Part shown: positions 42,371-52,929 of the stretch, piece by piece
Layout: each line of letters starts with the position of its first letter
Numbering within the stretch: the stretch's first letter is position 1
Source: Sceloporus undulatus
Taxonomy: Eukaryota > Chordata > Lepidosauria > Squamata > Phrynosomatidae
Assembly: GCF_019175285.1 (NCBI RefSeq)
Contig: NC_056527.1
Coordinates: 108,579,129 to 108,643,128, forward strand
Reading direction: 5' to 3'
DNA length: 64,000 nt
The notes under the pieces: model-generated
The model's database searches: none
The model's input: only the letters and a program-made list of their open reading frames with translations
What the model was told of the DNA's origin: nothing
Translations under genes and position numbers: made by a program

Positions 42371-42612
42371 CCCAGCATGGAATAGTGGTGTGAGCACTGG
42401 ACTAGGACTCTGGGGACCAGGGTTCAAATCCCAGCTTGGCCATGGAAACCCACTGGGTGATCTTGGGCAGGTCATGCACTCTCCGCCTCAGAGGATGGCA
42501 ATGGCAAACTCCCTCTAAAGAAACCTGCCAAGAATACCCAATGATAGGTTAGCCTTAGGGTTGCCATAAGTCAGAAATGATTTGAAGGCACACAACAGCA
42601 ACAACAACAAAT
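42371..42612 (+). mobile_element. Sauria-type SINE, nearly complete
   Basis: Head agcatggaatagtggtgtga, gcactggactaggactctgg, ggaccagggttcaaatccca (B box ggttcaaatcc), body gatcttgggcaggtcatgca, tail ttgccataagtcagaaatga, aaggcacacaacagcaacaa. Plus orientation. Confidence 0.9.
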
Positions 42613-42680
42613 GCAGCTACAACAACCTTCTGATAGTTGGCCATCCACGCTGGTTAAATATCACCAGTAAAGGCATGATG

Positions 42681-42896
42681 TTGTTGTGTACCTTCAAGTT
42701 GTTTCCAACTTATGGCAACCCTCTCATGGGGTTTTCTTGGCAATATTTGGTCAGAGGAGATTTACCATTTCCTTCCCCTGATGCTGAGATCATGTGACTT
42801 GCATCCAACATCACCCAGTGGGTTTCATGGACGAGCTGGGAATCGAATCCTGGTCTCCAGATTTGTAGTCCAACACTCAAACCACTATGCCACTTG
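42681..42896 (-). mobile_element. Sauria-type SINE, nearly complete, inverted to its neighbour
   Basis: ttgttgtgtaccttcaagtt, caacttatggcaaccctctc, ggggttttcttggcaatatt, acatcacccagtgggtttca, tcgaatcctggtctccagat, caaaccactatgccact. With 42371-42612 it forms a tail-to-tail inverted pair about 70 bp apart. Confidence 0.9.
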
Positions 42897-44027
42897 ATAA
42901 CAGTTTGTAAAACAGTGAGTTTTGTGGAGGAAATAACCCAAATTAAGGGTTGCGGAGAGGATTACAGAATTCTGTCTCTCTAAGCCTAGAGCCCTAGGTT
43001 ACAGAAATTGACTAAAATCCTTCTTCAAAGTATGCAGAATTAAGGCCCAGAACCTGCTGTCACAGGATATGGAGCTGGGCACCAGCTTAGATGGCTATAT
43101 AAAAGGATTACAGAAATCCATACAGGATGGAAGAGGAGGAGAAGTGTTCAAATGGCCACAGGCTATATGGACTTTTTAGGCTCAAAGTCAGTCACTGAGT
43201 ACCTACCAGCTGCTACAAGAGAGCAGAGTTGAGAAAAGGCTATTCACTCTGTTTCTACTGTGAGAAAAGGGACATAATGAAACCAAATACTGGATTAGCT
43301 GGCCCTTTGGTTTGATCTAGGCGAACATCCCTTGTATATGTTCTCCCCAGACCAGCTTTCCAGATCCACTGGACTCCAACCATGAGTCTGCAGTCCAATG
43401 CATCAGCTGATTTTGGAGTAGGGAAAGGCTGGCATTCTGACAGTGGGTAACAACAGTTCTGGAGTAATGTCTAAGTAAGTAAGCTATACTTGAGTAGTGA
43501 TTCCCAAACTTTGGTCCTCCAGATGTTTTGAACTTCCGCTCCCAGAATGCCTGACTGTTGGCCAAACTGGCTGGGGTTTCTGCAAGCTGAAGTCCATCAC
43601 CTGAAGGACCAAATTTTCGGAATCACTGCTTTAGGGTCTCTGGTTATGAAGGGCTTTGGGTGGGGGGAAGAGTGAATCCTATTTGTAAATCCCAACCAGA
43701 GCAGACTTGTTTAATCAGTTGTGGATGGTGAATCAATAAGCAGGTATACTCTAGACTAACACTAGGATTTAGGCTATTTAATTTTGTACATAATTGTTAG
43801 AATACCCAGTGGTAATGCTACCAACTCTTAAATTTATATAGTTTAGGGCGGCCTTCCATTTGTCTAATCCAGCCTTGAGACACAAATAACTAAGCTGTAA
43901 CCATAATCAGTTCAGTCTCTTGCAGTGTTGTTGGTGAACAACTTCCATAATGGCACCCAGCATAAACACTGTGTGTATGGTTCTTTTGGATGTTCGTCAA
44001 AAGGGTTGCAATTTGATCCAAGACAGA
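42897..44027. other. Intergenic, one MITE inside
   Basis: Apart from the short palindromic element at 43496-43629 nothing is recognised. Confidence 0.35.
43496..43629. mobile_element. Short palindromic MITE, probable hAT type
   Basis: Left GTGATTCCCAAACTTTGGTC and reverse-complemented right GTGATTCCGAAAATTTGGTC. The interior ctcccagaatgcctgactgt, tggccaaactggctgggg is the same as in 16531-16675. Confidence 0.65.
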
Positions 44028-45196
44028 GGCCCTTATCAGATGAGTCTGGAATTGGGGGTCTTCAGCACTGGGCGGTTCGAATTCACGTTATTTCGCACAA
44101 TACCATCATACCTGGGAGTCCCTCCGTATTGGCATGATTCAAATTGGCCAATCCGCATTCGCGCGAAGTGCATTCAGTGCAGAATGTTTTGTCACACCGG
44201 TGCTCAACATGAGGATTGGCCGATTCGTATCGGCCCCCTCGCACATGCTCAGTGGTGCCCTGCATGGGTTGCGACCTTAAACGCTTCCGGGGTGAAAGGG
44301 GAGGTTCCGTCATGACAGCCCGGTAAACAGCTGGAGAGCCAGCTCATGCACATTAACAATCGCGATACAACGTGCCCGTTACTGTTTCCTCTCTACATTC
44401 CTGCTTGGTTTTAACGTTACCATGACCTTCCCTTGCAACAAATTAGCAATGCCCGGTTCGGCGTGTGTGTGTGTGAGTGTGTGAGTATGTATTCTGGGGG
44501 GGGGGGGGGAGGAGCAGTTCCAACGGCTGTCAAAGAGGCTGGATGGCCATCTAAGTAAATGGGGATGCTTTGATTAAGAGTTCCTCCTCCTCCTCCCGGC
44601 TTGGGATCCAGCCTGGGCTGCATCTCAGGCAGGGAACAGGCGCGGGGCCGCTAGAATCGCGGCGATAGCCGCCGTTCCAACGGCCTCCTCCTCCCGGCTT
44701 GAGAGGCAGCCTAGGCTGGCTCCCAAGCCGGGAGGACGAGGAGGAGGCTGCTGGAACCACGATTCCAGCGGCCCCCGCGCCTCTTCCCTGCCTGGGATGC
44801 AGCCAGGGATGCCTCTCAAGCCGGGAGGAGGGAGGCCGCTGGAACCGCCCCCCCCCCCGCTTCCCTGGAACCGGCAAGAGGAAAGACCCACCGGAAGTAA
44901 AAATTGGAATCTGGGGGTCTTGCGATGGAATTCAGGACTGGGTAGTCACACCAGACCCATTCGCACTGAGATCGAACAGAGCCCCAATCCAGGATATTGC
45001 CAATCCCCTTATCAGCGCACTGGCCAACACGCTCCAAAAAGAGGAGCCAGTACGCATTCAGTTCAGCAGCTCGCGCATTCACGTGAGTTCGGATTGGGCC
45101 ATTCGAATGCTGGTATAATGGTATTGTGCGAAATAACGTGAGTTCGAACCGCCCAGTGCAGAAGACCCCCAGTTCCAGACTCATCTGATAAGGGCC
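44028..45196. mobile_element. 1.17-kb non-autonomous DNA transposon with about 83-bp inverted ends
   Basis: Left end GGCCCTTATCAGATGAGTCT (44028 on) and the reverse complement of the right end agree for about 83 bp, with only a handful of differences, through gggcggttcgaa and tatttcgcacaataccat. The interior has a GT run (44463-44486), a G run (44497-44509) and a GC-rich inverted block at 44580-44860 built of cctcctcctcccggcttg-like pieces on both strands. Short reading frames there are compositional. The near-identical ends suggest recent activity. Flanks (ccaagacaga and atacattgct) give no convincing target duplication. Confidence 0.8.
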
Positions 45197-45212
45197 ATAC
45201 ATTGCTGGCTTA

Positions 45213-45514
45213 GGACCATATTGCACCGCTTAAATAACCTGGTTTACCTCTTCCGAATTGAAGTGTAATTTGGAACGCAGCCAGGTCCTATCACAAGGTG
45301 AGTCCAGCCCAGCTGCAGCCCGGGTCCCAGGCATGCTTTGGGAGCCTCATTGCGAAACCAGGAGTTTTCTGACTTCAAAAAACGGCCGCCGAAAAGCGCA
45401 GAGGACCCTGGTGGCTTTGGTGGCAAAATCCTTGCAATAAGATCTGGCTGCAGTCTGAATTACACTTCAGTTTGGAAGAGGTAAGCCAGGTTATTTAAAC
45501 AGTGTGACAGGTCC
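45213..45514. mobile_element. Harbinger-like foldback MITE with TTA target duplication
   Basis: Left GGACCATATTGCACCGCTTA, AATAACCTGG, TTACCTCTTCC; reverse-complemented right GGACCTGTCACACTGTTTAA, ATAACCTGG, TTACCTCTTCC. TTA flanks it at 45210-45212 and 45515-45517. It starts 16 bp after the preceding transposon ends. Confidence 0.8.
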
Positions 45515-45559
45515 TTAGTGTAGCTCCTTCAGTAACCCAGTATACAGTCATTGGAGAAA

Positions 45560-46003
45560 ATCATAGAAAGTGTTTATAATATACAGTTAATGCTGTGAGA
45601 ATTGTATATGCTCAAAGATTGTATACCAACATGAAGACTGCCTGATGAAAATTGTTGTACTTGCTGAGATGGACAAATTGACAACTTTTATTAAGGATAC
45701 ATCTTTGACAAACTTTAAGAAAGACTGGAAGCCATTTATTCCTTTAGGGATGTGCATTGGGGACATATATCAGCTTTAGGCTTTGTTAAATGAACTGAAC
45801 TTGCTTATTAAGTAGCAGCAAAATACATATTATGGCTTTAAGTAACTATAACAGAAAGAGTGGTTTAAGCAGCAGTAAGTGAAGGGGAAATCAGTAGTTT
45901 TAGGTGTTGTATTTGTGTTGTTTGTGCTGTATGGCAGTTTTAGACATATATAAGATGTATTTATTTTTGTATATGTTTAATAAAAATGATTTTTTTAAAA
46001 AGA
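45560..46003 (+). mobile_element. L1-type LINE 3' end
   Basis: One frame reads AEMDKLTTFIKDTSLTNFKK then DWKPFI, resembling the extreme C-terminus of squamate L1 ORF2. It is followed by an AT-rich untranslated stretch and gtttaataaaaatgattttt. 5' truncated, as LINEs usually are. Confidence 0.6.
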
Positions 46004-46705
46004 GAACCCAGTATGCAATCAAAAGATTTAAGTTCAATCTTGTAAGCATTTTCCTGCAAAGTGGGGCAGAAGGAATAAGGAAAGGATAAAGAGAGAAAAG
46101 AGGTATCTGGTAAGGGAGAAGATGAAGTGGTCAAGTGGATAGAGAAGTGGGGAGTTCATCTTTTTCTCAGCCTGTTAAACACAGAGCCTGAAAATGTTTC
46201 CAGGTACTAATCCCACAATCCTCAAACCCAGGCTGAGGGATTCTAGATTAGTTATAATCTAAAATGCAATTTTTCCAAGACCCAGAGAATTAAAATAACA
46301 GTGGCCAACTGTGCTTGTTGGCCTACCTATTTCTAAATATACATAATCTATATCTATCTTTATCAGCCGCTGCTTTTTGGACAACATTGGTTGCAAGAAG
46401 CAAGTACAATAGAAATGCACACAGGTGTAATTATAATTGGGATAAACAGAAGAGAAGTATGTTTAACAGAGTCCTGATCTCTGACAGCTGATGACATTAA
46501 GCAAGTTTTAGGCTCTTCCCTCTTGAATGAGGGAACCTGAAGGATCTACACATGAACTCAGTCAGGAAGAAGATGCAAACACAGAAACAACCCAACTACT
46601 GCTGAATGGGATCTTAGGATCCTGTTGCGGTTGGGGAGTGGTGCAGAAATATTTATTTACATCTGAGTACAAACATTTTTAACATGTTTTAAATTATGTC
46701 TTCAA
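46004..46705. other. Intergenic, nothing recognised
   Basis: No gene or transposon seen. Confidence 0.3.
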
Positions 46706-46866
46706 TGGTGTAGTGTTTGAGGTTTGGACTTGAACCCTGGAGATCAGCATTTGATTCCCCACTTGGCCATGGAAACCCACTGGATGACCTTGGACAAGTC
46801 ACACATTCTCAGCTCCTTAGGGTCGTCATAGGCTGGACTGACTTGAAAACACACAACAATGACATT
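46706..46866 (+). mobile_element. Sauria-type SINE, internally shortened
   Basis: aatggtgtagtgtttgaggt, gaaccctggagatcagcatt, tgattccccacttggccatg, gatgaccttggacaagtcac, then directly gggtcgtcataggctggact, cttgaaaacacacaacaatg. The central body is deleted. Confidence 0.8.
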
Positions 46867-47697
46867 CTTATACAACCTGCTGCAGCTAAACCAACTGTCT
46901 CTGATCCACTATCTAAAGGTCAGCACTAGAGACAGAAAAGTGCCTTTTCCCTTTGGAACTGGGTTTTGTCAATGGTCACCTGGGAAAGGGGAAGATCATA
47001 GAAAAAACACTTTGGTGGGCAGCAAGTCTTTTGCTGGAAATTTCTTTTCGCCTGCCTAGGCTGCACTGGTATTTTTTGTTGAACCAACAGGTTAAAAACA
47101 CTGCCTGGTTACCCTTCCCTAACATGTATGTATATGTCAACACTAACTCTTGCCTGGTGGTTTATGTAACTGGATTTTTGTGAGATTAAATTAAAATAAT
47201 TGGGTTCGATGCAGATTTAATCATGCTGAGGGTAGGCTCATTCAAATCAATGGAATATCTCTAGAGGGCCTAAATGAAGCCCCATTGATTTCATTGGGTT
47301 TAACTGAGGCATGCCTGTGGCTGGATCCAACCCAGGTTTTTTTAATCCTATTTTGATCAATATCCTCTGCTAGGGCAGGCAGGTCAAAGTATTTTAAATA
47401 CATACATAAATAAAGTAAATATTTTCGAATGCTCTCAGGCTGAGGTCTGATGAGCTCAATGCTCCTCTCTCTGACACTGAAACCTGATGTTCACTGTGTG
47501 ATATGACTTAAACCCCTCACACTGCAGCAACATCCAAAACAACCTTCTCCAACCTGATGATTCACAAATGTTGCTGACTACAGAAACCATCACCCAAGCC
47601 AGCATGGACATCCCAACATATCAGAAAAAGGGGACAGGTTGGGGGGGGAAATAATCCATAAACTACCCCCTTTGCTTTCTTTCTCAGAACACACACA
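46867..47697. other. Intergenic, worn repeat pieces only
   Basis: 47540-47610 is a piece of the common reptile repeat ccttctccaacctgatgatt. A ttgatttcattgggtttaac phrase near 47284 belongs to another widespread family. No gene. Confidence 0.35.
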
Positions 47698-48079
47698 TAC
47701 TGTATATACTTGACTATAAGTTGACATCATGTGTAAATTGAGGACAGGTTTGGAGACCAAAATGATGGATTTTGATATGACCTGTGGATGTTGAAGGTAA
47801 AACTTTAGGGCATATAACAAAGGATCTAAAGCAAAGGAAAAGAATGCCAAAGAATTTACAAAATTCCAGCAGGCATAACTGTGTTCACACTAAAGACTGG
47901 AGGGATGAGAGTGGGGTTAGTGCTTCCAAGGCAGATTAAACTCTTGCCTATCACCAGCGGATGCATATGCGAGAGTTAAAATACAGTACTTATATTGACC
48001 CATGGATAACTTGACTAAGGTTTTCTGGGTCAACTTTTTGACTAAAATTTCTATAGTTACACAGGAGTATATACAGTAC
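47698..48079. mobile_element. DNA transposon (tatacttgactataagt family), fuller copy
   Basis: Left tactgtatatacttgactat, ggattttgatatgacctgtg, caaagaatttacaaaattcc; right atacagtacttatattgacc, ggtttt, tgggtcaactttttgac, acaggagtatatacagtac. The ends are roughly inverted (tactgtatata against tatatacagta). Second copy, rearranged, at 23643-24035. Confidence 0.65.
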
Positions 48080-48784
48080 AGTAATTCCTCAATCTTAATC
48101 AAGATGTTCCTCTGTTGTCCCTGCCCCATACCTGATATCCTTGCTACGTGGGTCTCCCCCTCTTCTTTCATTCGTCCTGTCTTGAAGTCCAATCCCTCCT
48201 GCCAAAGCACAGTAGATCCTGAAATCTGGAGCCTGTATCCCAGTTTGGAGGCTGTCAAACTACCTGCCACCGGACAAGAGCAGAGACCTTTTTTAAAAAT
48301 GCTGATGCCGCGTGATACCAGCCGACAATATATTGAGTCACTCCCTGCACACAGAGGCAAACCCTGCCCCAACCAGGCGGTGTTACTTTGACTGCCAATG
48401 CATTCCACAACCACCCACAGGGCATCTCGGGGTGTCACAGAGAAACAGAGGCCTGTCCTGATCATCGGGGTGATTAGCTCCACAGCTCAAAGAAGACCAC
48501 ATCCTAGATTTTGCAAAGGTGTTCCTTGCCTACACAAAACAAACCACAAACACTGTCCCAAACTGCACAAACTTTGTAATGGAAAAAAAAAAATACTGGA
48601 TGCTCCTGCGTATCCTGAAGATTTTTAAAAGCCCAGCTCATTAATCTCCTTCCAACTCAGGGCTTTCTGCATTCCATCTTCAATTTCAGTATTCCCATAC
48701 CCAATTCTTTTTGCATATACTGCTTTTTGTGCCTGCTGTCTGCTGCCACCCTTGTGAGGTGAGCCCACTAAGGCTGAAAATACA
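48080..48784. other. Unassigned segment with overlapping open frames
   Basis: Moderately GC-rich. The minus strand is open for 188 codons (47917-48483) and the plus strand for 129 (48002-48391). I recognise no domain. Part of the long minus frame is simply the preceding transposon, so I do not call a gene. Confidence 0.3.
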
Positions 48785-49000
48785 GAGGTTATCCACTGTA
48801 GAAATAATGCAGTTTGACACTGCTTTAACTGTGATGGCTCAATTTTATGGAATTCGAGGGTTTGTAATTTTGTGAGATATTTAGCCGTCTCTGTCAGAGA
48901 ACCCTGGTACCACAACAATTTACAAATCCCAGGATTCCACAGCGTTGAGCCATGGTAGTTAAAACAGTTTCAAACTGCATTATTCCTGCAATGTAGACCC
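48785..49000. mobile_element. CTGCAGAAATAATG palindromic MITE, complete
   Basis: Left actgtagaaataatgcagtt, tgacactgctttaactgtga; right mirrored agccatggtagttaaaacag, tttcaaactgcattattcct, gcaatgtag. Confidence 0.8.
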
Positions 49001-49527
49001 TCACCAAGACCCTCATTTTGCCCAGGGCCAATTCAAAACATGCCGCCGCCTAAAATGAAGAACCAAATATCTCTCCTACCCTGGACCAACAGTCTCACTA
49101 GTGTGTTCAGGAGTCACCTAAGCCCTACATCTTTCCCTCTAAATGTCCTGCTTCACTTTGCTGCATATGGGCCATTCTTGTACATCACATAGCTACTTCA
49201 CCTCTCTATGTTCTGCTGTGGTGGGCTAGCTTCAGGTCTGAGGAGGTCCAGGACAGACTTTCAAATGCGTCCCCTGTTTGGTTGATCCCTGGTGGGCTTC
49301 AGCAGACAGGAGTGGTAGGCAGCAGCTGTTCTTTAAACAACATTATACTTCCGGTCCCATTTTAATTTCCGACATGGTTTCAACATCATGTCAGGTTGCC
49401 AGATTTTCAGAATAGCAATAAGGGACAGTCAAAACTGGTTGGGACACATGGAGCAGACCTATATAATGTCTGCCTTAACTCCTTTGAATGGAAGGCCTCA
49501 TGTGACAAGTTCCAGACTTCTGCAAGG
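49001..49527. other. Intergenic, no gene
   Basis: From 49392 (aggttgccagattttcagaa) it looks like an old repeat that continues at 49770-49990 beyond the SINE insertion. Confidence 0.35.
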
Positions 49528-49540
49528 TCTCAAATCTTGT

Positions 49541-49756
49541 TTTTGTTGTTGTTGTGTGCCTCCAAGTCTTTTTTTTACATATGGTGACCCTAAGGGCACA
49601 TTTGGCACATTTATTCAGAGGGGGTTTGCCATTGCCTTCCTCTGAGGATGAAAGAATGTGACTTGCCCAAGATCACCCAGTGAGTTATCATGGCAGAGAA
49701 TGGAATTGAACCCTGATTTCCAGAGTCATAGTCAAACCTCTATACCACTCTGGCTC
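49541..49756 (-). mobile_element. Sauria-type SINE with 13-bp target duplication
   Basis: tctcaaatcttgt occurs at 49528-49540 and 49757-49769. Between them lie (TTG)n, gtgtgcctccaagtcttttt, atggtgaccctaagggcaca, gggtttgccattgccttcct, caagatcacccagtgagtta, attgaaccctgatttccaga, aacctctataccactctgg. Minus orientation. Confidence 0.9.
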
Positions 49757-49769
49757 TCTCAAATCTTGT

Positions 49770-50212
49770 GGGAACCTCCAAATCCCGGGAAATCTTGCAA
49801 TGGCAGACCACCACCCATTAGAAGGAGATTAGTTTTACTGCCACCAGGCCAAGTGCACTGTTGGTCCAATGTGGGAAACAGAGGTGACAACCATGCTTAT
49901 AACATCTGCCCTGGGTTGCAAGGACTAGGCCAGGTTTTGGGATTTCTGCATCAAAACGTGAGACTTTGGGACAATCCCAAACCCTCCAACTATCCCAGTT
50001 TGTAAAGGTTTACATCCTGTTTAGTGCTCATGGCTTTTAAATAAGAAACATCTCTTACAGCAAGCGACACCTGTCAACTCTCACACAGTGCTATATTGGG
50101 AACATGGTGGGAAATGAAAATGGCTTTCATATTCATCTGCCAACAGCTGTTTTGAGTGCTAGGCTATATAACCAAAATATTTTCATGATGTTTCAGGACA
50201 GGTCTTGGCACA
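49770..50212. other. Old repeat and unique sequence
   Basis: The 49916-49985 phrase (aggttttgggatttctgcat, caaaacgtgagactttggga) is shared with 18419-18470 and 19840-19900. No gene. Confidence 0.35.
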
Positions 50213-50220
50213 GCTGTAGG

Positions 50221-51343
50221 TAGGGTTGCCATAAGTCAGGACCTCCGAACTGGGACAAATGTAGGACAAACGTAGGACAAAATTTTCCAATTTTAGGAGG
50301 AAGGACACATTTTTTAAAATGTAGGACACGCAAAAATGATTTTTTAAAAAAAAAATTCATATAAATGCATGATTCTTAGGCATGATAAAAATGGAGGACA
50401 TTTGGAATTATTCCTAGACAGATGGCAGAATGTGCTTCCTTTCTGGTCAAAACCAGAAGAGGAGGAAGAGTGGAAGAAAGCATAGAGAGAGGAGGAGGAA
50501 GGAAGGAGAAGAAGAAAAGGAGGAAGAAGAGGAGTAGGAAGAGGGGGAACGGAGGAGGAGGAAAGAAGAGGAAGTAGAGAAGGAAGAAAAAGGGGAGGAA
50601 GAGGGGGAAGGATGAGGGTGGAGAAAGAAGAGGAGGAGAGAGAAGAGAAAGAAGGGGAGGAACGAGGAGGGAGGAGGAGGAGGCGGAGGAGGAGAGAGGA
50701 GACAGAAGAAGAGGGGAGGAGAAAGAAGAGGAGCAAGCTGCAAGGCAGGGAAAAAAAGGGTCTCCCTTCGAGGAGAGACCCTTCCTCCCTGCCTTGGAGC
50801 TGCCTGGCCGGGGGGCAAGCCCCAAGGCAGGGAGGAAGGGTCTCCCTGGAGGAGAGACCCTTCTCTCCTGCCCTGAGGCCTGGCCTGGCCGGCGGGGCAA
50901 GCCCCAGGCAGGGAGAGAAGGGTCTCCCTTGGGGAAGAGACCCTTCTCCCCTGCTCTGAAGCCTGCAGGCGCGCCTCCAGGGGGGGGCTTGAATGCGCCC
51001 CGCAGGCCTCAGTAGGGGCCAGCGGCAGCGCGCACGCTTGCCCCACTTCCTTCCCCGCATGCGCGCGCGAGGGAAGTGGGGCAGGCGCGCACGCTGCCGC
51101 GACCCCTACTGAGGCCTGGGCGGCTTCACGCCGTCCGCCTGGAGGCGAGGAAGAGGAGGAAGCGGAGCTGGAGGAGGACGGGGTTGGCGCGCCAGCAGTC
51201 GGCATTAGCGGCCGCGCAATGGCCGGAGCGGGCCCCCGAACAGGGGACCAGGCACGGGTGGGGGCCCCAAACCGGACCGTGCCCGGGAGGGGCCCCCCAA
51301 AAGCGTACTGGTCACAGGGGGGCGGGCGGGGTTGGCAACCCTA
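50221..51343. mobile_element. 1.12-kb non-autonomous hAT element with 8-bp target duplication
   Basis: Inverted ends TAGGGTTGCCA (50221-50231) and TGGCAACCCTA (51333-51343) are flanked by gctgtagg at 50213-50220 and 51344-51351, the 8-bp signature of hAT. Inside: an almost pure purine tract at about 50452-50750 (GGA/GAA); three units of about 80 bp at 50757, 50838 and 50919, each with a gggtctcc...ggagagaccc mini-palindrome; then a GC-rich inverted repeat with 46-47-base arms (51004-51050, 51070-51115). No transposase. Both flanks are perfect, so it is relatively recent. Confidence 0.9.
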
Positions 51344-51423
51344 GCTGTAGGCCCAAAGTTCCCAGCAGCTGCCCATGTATGCTCCGATTCTGCTGCTGAC
51401 AGTAGGTCTTGCTCTTTTTTTCA

Positions 51424-51799
51424 TACCCTCCAACACTTTACAGATTAATACCAGGACCAATGTGGCCAAGCAACACCAGAGTGTGTAAGGATGCAAGAGG
51501 CGTTATTAATGAGGCAAACATCCAAGCTAGAAAGAGACTACAGCAGTTTGCTTTCCTTTCCTGATTCTATTGGGAAAGACAAGATTCTGACCTCTTCTCT
51601 TGCTCACAGCCCTGAATTAACTGAGTGCAACTATTTTTGGACTTTGAACTGACTTTGTAGCAATAGGAGTAAGCTAAACAGGGGAAAGGTGGGCAGATGG
51701 GAAAGATTATAGAACCTTTTAAAAGAATCTGAAAAAGTGGGATGATAGAGAATTAATTGAGATTGTCCCTGACAAACAAAGAACACTGGAGAATATGTA
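51424..51799 (+). mobile_element. Palindromic-ended repeat, CATACCCTCCAACA family, copy 2
   Basis: Begins cataccctccaacactttac and keeps the family order (caacaccagagtgtgtaagg, taatgaggcaaacatccaag, ctacagcagtttgctttcct, aatagga...aagctaaac), ending ctggagaatatg. Confidence 0.55.
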
Positions 51800-51879
51800 A
51801 TTTTGCTGCTCCTTTGTCAAGGCTATTCCTTCCTTTTTCGTCTTACCATCTTACCAATCATATTTCTGCACATGATCCT

Positions 51880-51963
51880 ATTTAGGGGATTAGAAGCACA
51901 CTATATTCAAAAATATATTAACCCTGCCTTGATCTGCAGGGAGAGACAGGGAATATAAATAAT

Positions 51964-52017
<54 letters not shown>
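51880..52017 (+). repeat. L2-like LINE/SINE tail with (ATT)n microsatellite
   Basis: accctgccttgatctgcagg, gagagacagggaatataaat resembles the 3' end of reptile L2-clade elements. The (ATT)n that follows (51965-52017, about 17 units) is such an element's usual 3' repeat. Confidence 0.55.
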
Positions 52018-52018
<1 letters not shown>

Positions 52019-52488
52019 AAACAGTTTTCTTCCCCATGAATTTACATACTGCCTCAGAGGTATGTTGCTTCTTGCCCCCAAGTGAAACTTTAGAATCCCC
52101 CCACCACCACCACCACCACACTTTGGGGGGGGGGGAATCTTTCCATGTGGTTATTTAGGCCTAGAAAACCTATTTAATTATATTTAAATATTTTGCAGAT
52201 CATTGCCCTTTGGGGTGTTTCAAATTGTTTTTATTGTGCTGCTTCTATTTTTGAATATTTTTGTACTGTGCTCAATTACATTTATAAAAATTATTATTGC
52301 TATTTTCTGCAGAGTAGGTAGTGTTTTTCAGGGTAACAGTGGAATCTCGCAGAATTAAATGTTTCCTTCCTAAACATTATAATCCTGATTCAAATCAAGT
52401 GGGAAATGCTTTATTTTCTCCGTTTATTTTTTTTTTTTCATTTTAAGCCACATATTTAAAATAACGTGTAAACCTCTAAAATAATGTG
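52018..52488. other. AT-rich intergenic sequence
   Basis: (CCA)n at 52101-52118 followed by a G run (52125-52135); otherwise nothing recognised. Confidence 0.35.
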
Positions 52489-52676
52489 TACAGTAGACCT
52501 TCAATAGCCATAGATTTTTTTATCCACAGATTCAAGCATCCATTGCTTGAAAATATTTATATAGGGGACACAATTTTACTGTGCCATTGAATTTAACTGT
52601 ACTTGAGCATCCACAGATTTTGGTATCCAGAGGGAGCCCTGGAGCAAAACTCCAGTGGATACCAAGGGTCCACTAT
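52489..52676. mobile_element. Tigger/pogo-like MITE
   Basis: TACAGTAGACCTTCAATAGC ... tatccacagattcaagcatc ... acttgagcatccacagattt, tggtatccag ... accaagggtccactatttta. Same family as 7721-7953. Confidence 0.65.
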
Positions 52677-52929
52677 TTTAAAACTGTATTTAGCTATTAA
52701 ATAAGTGGAAAAAAATAATTTGTTTTTCCTGACTCTCCCACCAGTCAGATTCATTGGATAGCTGAAAGTTGTAGCTGGTTTGGGTCCCAATTTGCAGGAA
52801 AGATGAAATATAAATTAAATTACAGAGATACATACACACTGAGAGAGAGGATTATCCATTTTATCCACATCACACAAAGTTTGATAGACCACTATCATGC
52901 ATTCCATACCTTTTCTTCATACTTAAATA

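Noticed and set aside
42371-42480. tRNA gene
   Set aside because: A and B boxes belong to the tRNA-like head of a Sauria SINE; no cloverleaf of a working tRNA could be traced.
44417-45141. Overlapping frames of 88-139 codons, Gly/Pro-rich, on both strands
   Set aside because: They arise from the mirrored GC-rich interior of the 44028-45196 transposon.
47917-48483. Minus-strand frame of 188 codons
   Set aside because: No recognisable domain, overlaps a transposon at one end and another open frame on the plus strand. Left as unassigned.
50344-51205. Several minus-strand open frames of 170-250 codons, Ser/Pro/Leu-rich
   Set aside because: All lie inside the hAT element and translate its purine/pyrimidine tract and satellite units in three overlapping frames. 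Compositional, no domain.
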